Source of the DNA: Desulfobacula sp.
GTDB lineage: Bacteria > Desulfobacterota > Desulfobacteria > Desulfobacterales > Desulfobacteraceae
DNA: 12,496 nucleotides
Assembly (NCBI GenBank): GCA_018702715.1
Contig: JABIYQ010000128.1
Span: forward strand, 1-12,496
Direction of reading: 5' to 3'
Part shown: one piece after another, positions 5,977-12,496 of the stretch
Position numbering within the stretch: the stretch's first letter is position 1
Layout: the number at the start of each line of letters is the position of its first letter
Made by a program: the position numbers and the translations under genes
Notes under the pieces: generated by a model
What the model saw: the letters and a program-made list of their open reading frames with translations, nothing else
Databases searched by the model: none
What the model was told of the DNA's origin: nothing

Positions 5977-8376
5977 TCAAACCATTTTTTTTAAGATGCT
6001 ATAAAGTTGTTTAAGACTGCCATTTAGTTTTTCAATATCAAAGGATTGAGAATATTGATGGAGTTTTAAGCCAAATTCTGTGAGTTCAGGTATGTGTGAG
6101 GCTTGCCCAATTCTTATTATATTTTGTGTAATAATGTGAATATCCCTTATTTTTAAGCCCTCTTGAGATTCAGGTATGAGCTGAAAAATTTCAGAATTTA
6201 TTTTTTTCTTTAAGTCATTGTTATTCATGCAGTATTTTTTTAATATTTCAATTGATAAAATTCTGTCATGGTTTTTTTTCTTTAAAATTGAGTTAGATCC
6301 GTTTTGATGCTCAACAAGGGTTTTTGTTGCTATCTCACTATCATATGGTGTGAATTGAATCCCAGGTAAGATAAGGTTAAAAACAGTGCCTTTACCAACA
6401 ACACTCTCAACCTGGATAAGGCCTCCCATTGATTCAACCAGATGTTTGCATATGGAAAGTCCAAGACCGGTTCCGCCATATTTTCTGCTGATTTTTGAAG
6501 AAGCTTGCTGAAAAGAGTCAAAAATAATATTCAGTTTGTCTTCAGCAATTCCAATACCAGTGTCTTCGATGGAAATGGCAAGATCAATTTTACGTGTGAC
6601 CTCCAGGTTATGCGTGACCTTCAGGTTATGCGTGACCTTCAGGTTATTTGTGACCTGCAGGTTACTGTTATCTTTATTTGTTTTTTCCTGATGAATCCTG
6701 AGCTTAACATGGCCATTGTTTGTGAATTTAACAGCATTATCAATAAGATTGACAAGGATTTGTCGGAGCCTTGTATCATCCAAAAAAAGTTTATCAGGGA
6801 GTTTATTGTCCAGTTCTATATCAAATTCAATGGATTTTCCTTTAATTCTGGTTTTAAATAGTTGGAAAATGTCATCTAACAACACATGGATATTTACAAA
6901 CCTTTTGTTGATTTCCAGCCTGCCAGCCTCCATCTTTGATAGGTCGAGAATATCGTTAATAAGCGCCAGCAGATTTTCCCCGGCGATTTTGATGGCGTTT
7001 AAATAATTGTCTTCCTGGGGTTTATTGATCATGGTTGACAAAATCTCGCTAAAACCAATGATAGAATTTAAGGGCGTCCTGATTTCATGGCTGATATTAG
7101 CAAGAAATTCATTTTTTGCCTTATACGCCTTTTTCAGCTCGGTTTCTTTTATTTTCCGTTCTTCAAGCTCATTGTTCAAGGTTTGATTCAGCAAAAAAAG
7201 TTCCCTGGTTCTTTCTTCAACCTGATGTTCCAGTCCCAAATAGGATTTTTTTAATGCTTCCTGGGCAAGTTTTTGTTCGCTGATATTTCTTGAGTTTATA
7301 ACAAATCCTTTGATAGCCGGATGATCCAGGAGATTTTCACTGGTGGATACAAGCGTGCACCAGTGCCCATCATAATGTTTAAACCTGTATTCTGAATTCT
7401 TTGTAACAATCTCAGCTCGGATTCTTTTTTTAAATATTGAGAACATTAGTTCTTTTTCATCGGGATGAACATAATCAAAAATATTTTTACCAATCATGTC
7501 TTTTGGATTATATCCAAGAATCCTTTTCATGGATGGACTTGAGTAAATAAACCTTCCTTTTGAATCTGTAATAGTCACAATATCAGTAGCATTTTCAATC
7601 AGAGATCTGAAATATTCTTCACTGTATTTCAATGCAGTCAGGGTTTTTTTTAACTTGGCAGCCATTCTGTTAAATTCTTGGGCAAGATTGGCAAATTCAT
7701 CCCGGGTTTTGATTGAAATTATTGTGTCAAGGTCGCCTTTGCCTATGCGTTCAGCCCCTTGAACCAATGACTGCAACGGTTTCATAAGATGACGGCTTAA
7801 GCCCATTAAAGCCAATGGTAGAATAATGGCGGCAATGACTCCAAGGGATAAAAGATATGGCTTCATCTGGTCTGCCAACCCAAAGACATCTTTTTCAGGA
7901 TCAATGGCAAGCACAAACCAGTTCCATTCCGGGAAAAATTCGTAGATGGCAAGCGCTTTTTCATTTTGAAAGTTTAAAAACAAGCGCCCTCTTTCATATT
8001 TTAAAAGGCTGTGCCAGTTTTTTGCACCCACGCTCATACCAGCTAAATATTTGTCCGGGTGAAATATTATGGTACCATGGGTATCTACCACAAGAAAATA
8101 CCCTTTTCCCCCAATTTTAATTGTAGATATTTCCTTTATGGCATCCATCTTGGCTTTTACAACGCTTGCTGAAATTTTTTCCAAACTGTATCTGTGAAGG
8201 ATGCTTTCATGTTTTTTTACAATTCCTATGGCTTCCGATGCCCTTGTTGATAGCCATTCCTCAGCAAGATATGTCAGGGCATTGCGTGAAAAATAGTAAG
8301 ATATGCCAACCGTTGCAATAAGGAAAAAAAAGACTAGCGGCAGGGTGGTGACAAGTATTTTTGTATAAGTTTTCAT
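5977..8376 (-). CDS. Membrane sensor histidine kinase, Cache-HAMP-PAS-HisKA-HATPase
   Basis: A 799-residue sensor kinase. A first membrane helix (about 8-29) leads to a periplasmic domain of roughly 140 residues with the single-Cache signature GGKGYFLVVDTHGTIIFHP (89-107). A second helix (about 174-194) is followed by HAMP (195-245), a PAS/PAC module (250-370), and a coiled coil (370-420). The dimerisation/phosphoacceptor domain has His430 in NISHEIRTPLNS. The ATPase domain has an N box (LVNLIDNAVKF, 541-551), G1 (EDTGIGI, 604-610) and G2 (GGTGLGLS, 634-641). Between the N and G1 boxes sit four six-residue repeats (NLQVTN, NLKVTH, NLKVTH, NLEVTR; 572-595). After 672 comes a helical tail of about 125 residues with no receiver domain; the tail resembles those that usually follow a receiver in hybrid kinases. 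No response regulator is nearby. The gene lies 40 bases after a solute-binding protein gene on the same strand, so both may be one transcript. The start has only a weak GGA upstream. Confidence 0.93.
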   Translation of the reverse strand: MKTYTKILVTTLPLVFFFLIATVGISYYFSRNALTYLAEEWLSTRASEAIGIVKKHESILHRYSLEKISASVVKAKMDAIKEISTIKIGGKGYFLVVDTHGTIIFHPDKYLAGMSVGAKNWHSLLKYERGRLFLNFQNEKALAIYEFFPEWNWFVLAIDPEKDVFGLADQMKPYLLSLGVIAAIILPLALMGLSRHLMKPLQSLVQGAERIGKGDLDTIISIKTRDEFANLAQEFNRMAAKLKKTLTALKYSEEYFRSLIENATDIVTITDSKGRFIYSSPSMKRILGYNPKDMIGKNIFDYVHPDEKELMFSIFKKRIRAEIVTKNSEYRFKHYDGHWCTLVSTSENLLDHPAIKGFVINSRNISEQKLAQEALKKSYLGLEHQVEERTRELFLLNQTLNNELEERKIKETELKKAYKAKNEFLANISHEIRTPLNSIIGFSEILSTMINKPQEDNYLNAIKIAGENLLALINDILDLSKMEAGRLEINKRFVNIHVLLDDIFQLFKTRIKGKSIEFDIELDNKLPDKLFLDDTRLRQILVNLIDNAVKFTNNGHVKLRIHQEKTNKDNSNLQVTNNLKVTHNLKVTHNLEVTRKIDLAISIEDTGIGIAEDKLNIIFDSFQQASSKISRKYGGTGLGLSICKHLVESMGGLIQVESVVGKGTVFNLILPGIQFTPYDSEIATKTLVEHQNGSNSILKKKNHDRILSIEILKKYCMNNNDLKKKINSEIFQLIPESQEGLKIRDIHIITQNIIRIGQASHIPELTEFGLKLHQYSQSFDIEKLNGSLKQLYSILKKMV
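6596..6667 (-). repeat. 18-bp tandem repeat (4 units) inside the kinase ATPase domain
   Basis: Four head-to-tail 18-bp units, plus-strand form GTGACCTTCAGGTTATGC with a few substitutions (6596-6613, 6614-6631, 6632-6649, 6650-6667). The unit is a multiple of three and reads in frame on the minus strand as N-L-K-V-T-H, so copy-number change would not break the frame. Units two and three differ from one another only at their last two or three bases. Confidence 0.92.
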
Positions 8377-8416
8377 GGATTATCCATAGCTGTTCAAAAA
8401 AACAAGATCAACACAA

Positions 8417-10036
8417 TTATTCAATTTTTTTTATATTTGTTTTTTCCGTAAACTGAGGGTAGAGTGCCATGGTTGAAACAAGAGGATGCCCGTAATCCAC
8501 CTGATTTTGTTTAACATATCCTTGCCTGGTAAACATGATGGGATATGCAGCCATGTCATTTAATATCCTTATCTGAGCCTGGACCCACAGGTTGATTTGT
8601 GTCTCTGGATTAATTTCCAGACGCGCGGCTTCAATGAGTTTATCTATTTTGTTATAATGGGAAAAATTTGTGTCCGGCTTTTTGCCCGTGACAACAATGG
8701 AATCCGAGTGAAAAAACCGTGTCAGATAGGCATCTGCATTGGGCCGCCATGCCGGATAGATGACAAGGGGTTTCGGGTTTTTCCGTATTTGTTTGTGCAT
8801 ATTTGAGTGTGTTTCAATCTTTACATTTAAGAGGATGTTAACTTTTGCAAGCTGTTTTTTGAGTGTGTTATAATAGGTCTGATATATCGATTTTTCAGAG
8901 GATACAAGATCCAGTGTAAACCCTTCGGGATATCCGGCTTCTTTTAGCAAATGTCTTGCCTTATCAAGATCTTGAGAGTATTCCAGGTTTAAGACCAGAA
9001 CATCTTCCCTGGATAATCCTCCGGGTAAAAATTGATCCGGCACCTGGGAATAAACGCTTCTCGCGATTTCGGAGCTGATTGTGCTGAGGAAAGATTGCCT
9101 GCTTATGCTAAATGCAATGGCCTGCCTCACCCTGATGTCATCCAAAGGTTTCATTTGTGTGTTAAAATATAGCGACGCGACCTCGCCTACACCATGGGTA
9201 TCAAAACTAAGGTTTTTTTCATCCTTAATAGAATCAGACCATCCTTTACTACCATGGCCTGTGATAACATCCAGCCCACCTTTTTTTATCACTTCTAAAC
9301 GATCATTAACATCAGGGATGAAATGTATCTGTACACCGTCAAGCCGGGGTCTCCCCCTGAAATACTGGTGATGGGCCTTTAAGGACAGATGCCCTTTTTT
9401 ATCATACCGATGAAAGGCAAATGGGCCCGTTCCGACGGGATGTTTTGTAAAAGAATCATATCCCATGGTCTCCACAGCTTTTTGGCTTACAATGAATCCA
9501 CCGTTATAATTTGTGATCTTTGGGAAGAATAAAATGGGAGAAACAGGTTTGTCCAGAATGATCTGAACCTTGTAGGGGCCAATTTTTTCAATGACCATAC
9601 CGGTATACTCGCCGGAATAGGTACTGAATTTTTTATTTTTAGATTTATTCAAGGAAAAAACCACATCATCGGCTGTCAGTTCATAGGCAGGGGTTTTGGG
9701 GCCTTTATGAAACATAACACCGCGACGTAGATGAATCGTCCATATCTGTTTGCCGTGGGATAATTCAAATCCAGGCATTTTTTTGGCAAGATCCGGTTCA
9801 ATGTGGGGGGCATTGCCCGGCTTGTAGCGTAACAGCCCATTGAAAACCATGTCTGCAAATGCCCTGTCCTGGGACCCGGCAGCAAAATGCGGGTCCAGCT
9901 TTCCCATGGCACTGACATTCATACCAAATTTAAGAATCCGGTCATTTGAAGATTCTGTTGAGCCGGCATTTGTAAAAAAAAATGTCAAAGATATTAATGC
10001 GGATAAAAACAGGATAATAAAGAAATGGTTTCTCAT
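8417..10036 (-). CDS. ABC-type substrate-binding protein, family 5 (DppA/OppA-like)
   Basis: A 539-residue periplasmic solute-binding protein of the peptide/opine/nickel class. I start it at ATG 10036 because this gives a clean signal peptide (MRNH, hydrophobic core to about residue 21, probable cleavage after TNA at 24) and an AAGGA ten bases upstream; the longer start at 10084 would put a charged 16-residue extension in front. The mature protein follows the family pattern: LDPHFAAGSQDRAFADMVFNGLL, then WTIHLRRGVMFH, ELTADDVVFSLNKS and a VGTGPFAFHRY segment, and later RQAIAFSISRQSF and KARHLLKEAGYPEGF. No lipobox cysteine is seen at the signal peptide, so it should be freely periplasmic. No permease or ATPase gene adjoins it. 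The next gene downstream on the same strand is the Cache histidine kinase, 40 bases away. Ligand unknown; short peptides are the default guess for the family. Confidence 0.9.
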   Translation of the reverse strand: MRNHFFIILFLSALISLTFFFTNAGSTESSNDRILKFGMNVSAMGKLDPHFAAGSQDRAFADMVFNGLLRYKPGNAPHIEPDLAKKMPGFELSHGKQIWTIHLRRGVMFHKGPKTPAYELTADDVVFSLNKSKNKKFSTYSGEYTGMVIEKIGPYKVQIILDKPVSPILFFPKITNYNGGFIVSQKAVETMGYDSFTKHPVGTGPFAFHRYDKKGHLSLKAHHQYFRGRPRLDGVQIHFIPDVNDRLEVIKKGGLDVITGHGSKGWSDSIKDEKNLSFDTHGVGEVASLYFNTQMKPLDDIRVRQAIAFSISRQSFLSTISSEIARSVYSQVPDQFLPGGLSREDVLVLNLEYSQDLDKARHLLKEAGYPEGFTLDLVSSEKSIYQTYYNTLKKQLAKVNILLNVKIETHSNMHKQIRKNPKPLVIYPAWRPNADAYLTRFFHSDSIVVTGKKPDTNFSHYNKIDKLIEAARLEINPETQINLWVQAQIRILNDMAAYPIMFTRQGYVKQNQVDYGHPLVSTMALYPQFTEKTNIKKIE

Positions 10037-10154
10037 AATCGGTGCATCCTTTTTTAAAGTACATCCGAACCTGACTCGTTTCATTCAAACATCAATGTAT
10101 GCATATCATGGACATATAAATTTTTAAAGTTTCCAAAATAAGAACAAATCAAAT

Positions 10155-11069
10155 TTACATAAAAAGTGCAACAGACATGGATACAATAGAGAGTATTGTT
10201 GACAGCATTATAATTGCGGACGCCAGCTGGGTATCGCTATTCAGCTGGGCTGAGAGAACATATATGGCTGTTGATGTGGGTAATGTGAAAAAAATCATAC
10301 CGGCCTTAAAAGAAATGCCGGTAACTGAGAAGGCTTTTAATAAAAAAAATCCTATTGCCGGTAGAATCAGTCCTTTTAACAGGGATGCGATAAAAGAAAC
10401 TTTTGTATTGAGTTTAAGACCTGTGATTGTCAATGACCCACCGATGGAAATAAGTGCCAAAGGCATTGTGACAGCTGTCATAAGGGTAAAGGTGTTATCA
10501 ATAAAAACAGGAAAAGAAAACTGGAATTTTGAAAAAAAAAGCCCGGCCATACACCCAAGAATTAAAGGATTGGAAATCAACGCTTTTAAAAGATACTTTG
10601 TGTTTTGTCCAATGCTTCCCTTTTTACCGGAATGCCAGATCAATGTTGAGACTGCAAGAACGTTTATTATGGGAATGGCAAATCCGATCAAAATACCAAA
10701 GGATCGGATGCCTGATTCTCCAAGGGTATTCATGACAATGGCCATGCCGATATAGGTGTTAAATCTATAACAGGCCTGGGAAAAGGTTCCAGCCTGAAAA
10801 CTTGAAATATTGAAAAGCCGGATCGCTGCAAGACTTAAGAGATAAACAATAAGCACGGCCAGAATGGAAGCTGTACATAAATTAACACTGGCTCCATTGT
10901 CTGAGGTTGAACTTCCGATTTTCCAGAACAGCATGACAGGGAAAAAAATAAAATAAACCAGTTTATCCGAGGTCTTTAAAAATGTTTCATTGGTAATGTT
11001 ATAGTGCTTGAGAAAACTCCCAAGCAAAAGCAGAGCAAATATGGGGAATATTGAATTCAGAACAATCAT
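10155..11069 (-). CDS. AEC-family permease (auxin efflux carrier-like)
   Basis: A 304-residue, highly hydrophobic protein with around ten predicted membrane helices, the usual size for bacterial AEC (auxin efflux carrier/MleP-like) transporters. Family-typical segments are visible: the N-terminal MIVLNSIFPIFALLLLGSFL, CYRFNTYIGMAI (100-111), the second-half start LKALISNPLILGC, and LPTSTAIYVLSAQLNSD near the C terminus. Family members export or exchange organic acids such as malate or malonate; the substrate here cannot be read. No good Shine-Dalgarno precedes the ATG at 11069; I see no better start, since the family N terminus begins here. It is transcribed in the same direction as the binding-protein and kinase genes, 118 bases ahead of the former (from the chosen start), but has no obvious functional link. 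It diverges from the copper ATPase gene. Confidence 0.88.
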   Translation of the reverse strand: MIVLNSIFPIFALLLLGSFLKHYNITNETFLKTSDKLVYFIFFPVMLFWKIGSSTSDNGASVNLCTASILAVLIVYLLSLAAIRLFNISSFQAGTFSQACYRFNTYIGMAIVMNTLGESGIRSFGILIGFAIPIINVLAVSTLIWHSGKKGSIGQNTKYLLKALISNPLILGCMAGLFFSKFQFSFPVFIDNTFTLMTAVTMPLALISIGGSLTITGLKLNTKVSFIASLLKGLILPAIGFFLLKAFSVTGISFKAGMIFFTLPTSTAIYVLSAQLNSDTQLASAIIMLSTILSIVSMSVALFM

Positions 11070-11098
11070 CGCAGTAAAATAAGGAACTTTAACAATTT

Positions 11099-11126
11099 TT
11101 GCAAATGAATAATTTATGATTATATT
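11099..11126 (+). promoter_or_regulatory. Promoter candidate for copA
   Basis: TTGCAA (11099-11104) and TATATT (11121-11126) are 16 bases apart, matching four and five of six consensus positions. The start would fall near 11133, about 59 bases before the ATG. No recognisable CueR or CsoR operator is seen in this 122-base divergent gap; a small imperfect hairpin (AGCAG 11144-11148, CTGCT 11160-11164) lies in the leader. Confidence 0.4.
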
Positions 11127-11191
11127 TGAGAGATAATGAAAATAGCAGCATAAAATTTCCTGCTGTCAATGATATTTTTTAGGAGACTTGC

Positions 11192-12496
11192 ATGAGTGAA
11201 CAAACCTTGAATCTGCCCATTACAGGAATGACCTGTGCCAATTGTGCTGCAAATATCACCAAAACCGTCAGCAAATTGGATGGCGTGACCAATGCCAATG
11301 CCAATTTTGCCGCTGAAAATGCAATGGTATCTTTTGATACGGATAAAATCGGTCCAAATGATATTGTCCATAAAATCCATGATATAGGGTTTAAGGTCCC
11401 AATGAGCAGAAAAGAAATGCCGGTCACCGGCATGAGCTGTGCTAATTGTGCTGCAAACATTGAAAGAACATTAAATAAAAAAGTAGAAGGTGTGGTATCG
11501 GCATCAGTGAATTTTGCATCGGAAAGATTGCTTGTTGATTATATCCCATCCATTGTCTCTTTTGATATGATTGTGGCAGCCGTTAAAAAAATCGGTTTTG
11601 ATTTGATTGTTGCAGATGATGGTCAGGATGAAGAAGATGTGGAAGAGATTGCAAGAAATGCTGAAATCAAAGATCAGATGCAAAAATTTGTTGTGGGTGT
11701 TGTTTTTGCCCTGCCATTGTTCCTCATCAGCATGTCAAGGGATTTTGGTCTGATTGGTCCCTGGAGCCATGCATCCTGGGTAAACTGGTTTTTTCTCTTT
11801 CTTGCCACACCTGTCCAGTTTTATACGGGCATAGACTATTATGTGGGTGCTTATAAGAATTTAAAAAATAAAAGTGCAAACATGGATGTATTGATTGCCC
11901 TGGGTTCTTCAGTGGCATATTTTTATTCGCTTTGCATCCTTATTCTTCCAGGACTTGGCGGGCATGTTTATTTTGAGACATCGGCCGTCATCATAACATT
12001 GATTAAATTAGGTAAACTTCTTGAGGCCAGGACCAAGGGCAAAACAGGCGGGGCCATAAAAAAATTGATCGGGCTCCAGCCAAAAACAGCCACAATTATC
12101 GAAGATGGTGCAGAAAAAGAAATTTCCATATCCATGGTACAACTAAATGATATTATTGTTATCAGACCCGGAGAGAGGATTCCCGTTGATGGCGTGATTA
12201 TTGAAGGCGAATCAGCAGTTGATGAATCCATGCTCAGTGGAGAACCCATTCCCGTTGATAAAGTAAAAGATGATATGGTCACAGGCGGCACGGTTAATGG
12301 TCAGGGGCTTTTAAAATTTGTGGCCACCCGTGTGGGCAAAGACACAGCCCTTTCCCAGATCATTAGACTTGTTCAGGAAGCACAGGGCAGTAAAGCACCG
12401 ATTCAGGCCCTTGCAGATAAAGTGGCAGCCATATTTGTTCCTGCTGTCATCGGTATTGCCTTGATCACTTTTGGCATCTGGTGGGGGATAACAGGA
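11192..12496 (+). CDS. copA: Copper-translocating P1B-type ATPase, 5' portion
   Basis: The first 435 codons of a heavy-metal ATPase that continues past the right edge. An AGGAG stands six bases before the ATG. Two heavy-metal-associated domains open the protein: GMTCANC (Cys15, Cys18) and GMSCANC (Cys83, Cys86). They are similar enough at DNA level to suggest tandem duplication. Four membrane helices follow between about 165 and 275, including the copper-type FYTGIDYYVGAYKNLKNKSANMDVLIALG region (210-238). The actuator domain has RPGERIPVDG (325-334) and the SGEP phosphatase loop (349-352). The text stops in the helix preceding the expected CPC metal-binding helix, so CPC, the DKTG phosphorylation site and the HP motif cannot be checked. 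MSCANC-type domains and the helix pattern favour Cu(I) export over Zn/Cd. Divergent from the AEC permease; no chaperone gene or metal regulator is visible in the window. Confidence 0.93.
   Translation, partial: MSEQTLNLPITGMTCANCAANITKTVSKLDGVTNANANFAAENAMVSFDTDKIGPNDIVHKIHDIGFKVPMSRKEMPVTGMSCANCAANIERTLNKKVEGVVSASVNFASERLLVDYIPSIVSFDMIVAAVKKIGFDLIVADDGQDEEDVEEIARNAEIKDQMQKFVVGVVFALPLFLISMSRDFGLIGPWSHASWVNWFFLFLATPVQFYTGIDYYVGAYKNLKNKSANMDVLIALGSSVAYFYSLCILILPGLGGHVYFETSAVIITLIKLGKLLEARTKGKTGGAIKKLIGLQPKTATIIEDGAEKEISISMVQLNDIIVIRPGERIPVDGVIIEGESAVDESMLSGEPIPVDKVKDDMVTGGTVNGQGLLKFVATRVGKDTALSQIIRLVQEAQGSKAPIQALADKVAAIFVPAVIGIALITFGIWWGITG

Noticed and set aside
5924..5985. Possible terminator from ATGGTTT and AAACCAT arms between the convergent genes
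   Set aside because: Arms of only seven AT-rich bases enclose a loop of nearly 50 bases; too weak to call.
6596..6667. CRISPR-like array
   Set aside because: The units are contiguous with no spacers, lie in frame within a kinase gene, and no cas gene is present.
10037..10084. Longer start for the binding protein
   Set aside because: It would place a charged 16-residue stretch before a textbook signal peptide that already begins at ATG 10036.
10037..10154. Promoter for the binding-protein/kinase unit
   Set aside because: The region is AT-rich but I found no -35/-10 pair with acceptable match and spacing, so none is listed.
11144..11164. Hairpin in the copA leader as a metal-responsive attenuator or operator
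   Set aside because: A five-base stem with no match to known copper-regulator sites; likely chance.
11120..11460. Two minus-strand frames opposite the copA start
   Set aside because: They run opposite the duplicated metal-binding domains, and their apparent repeat structure simply mirrors those domains.

Overview
The window looks like chromosomal DNA from an anaerobic, AT-leaning Gram-negative bacterium. The Desulfobacterales (sulfate-reducing, formerly deltaproteobacterial) are my best guess. This is inferred from the style of the beta-oxidation proteins, a periplasmic binding protein with signal peptide, and a Cache/HAMP/PAS sensor kinase; no rRNA or other phylogenetic marker is present.

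Layout, left to right. (1) The 3' end of a HigA-type antitoxin gene (+), followed by a strong, probably bidirectional, hairpin terminator. (2) A two-gene beta-oxidation operon on the minus strand, read leftwards: fadN (fused 3-hydroxyacyl-CoA dehydrogenase / enoyl-CoA hydratase) and fadA (thiolase). (3) A regulatory region of about 320 bp carrying two copies of the same 15-bp palindrome-containing element. One copy covers the predicted transcription start of fadN; the other lies upstream of a divergent plus-strand pair. (4) That pair: an alpha/alpha-toroid protein of unknown function (prenyltransferase/squalene-cyclase-like repeats) and a left-handed beta-helix acyltransferase starting at a TTG that overlaps the previous stop. 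(5) A convergent minus-strand pair: a family 5 solute-binding protein gene and, downstream, a Cache-HAMP-PAS histidine kinase with an 18-bp tandem repeat inside its ATPase domain and no receiver domain. (6) A minus-strand AEC-family permease. (7) A divergent plus-strand copper-type P1B ATPase with two heavy-metal-associated domains, cut by the window's right edge.

How the parts work together. FadN hydrates enoyl-CoA and oxidises 3-hydroxyacyl-CoA; FadA cleaves the resulting 3-ketoacyl-CoA. The operon lacks an acyl-CoA dehydrogenase and ends at the terminator. The repeated palindrome suggests a TetR-family, acyl-CoA-responsive repressor controlling fadNA and possibly also the toroid/acyltransferase pair. 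The binding protein/kinase pair has no ABC permease or response regulator nearby, so a sensory role for the binding protein is possible. The most promising material for something undescribed is the toroid-acyltransferase pair with its shared operator, followed by the binding-protein/kinase pair. I see no CRISPR array, insertion sequence, tRNA or rRNA.
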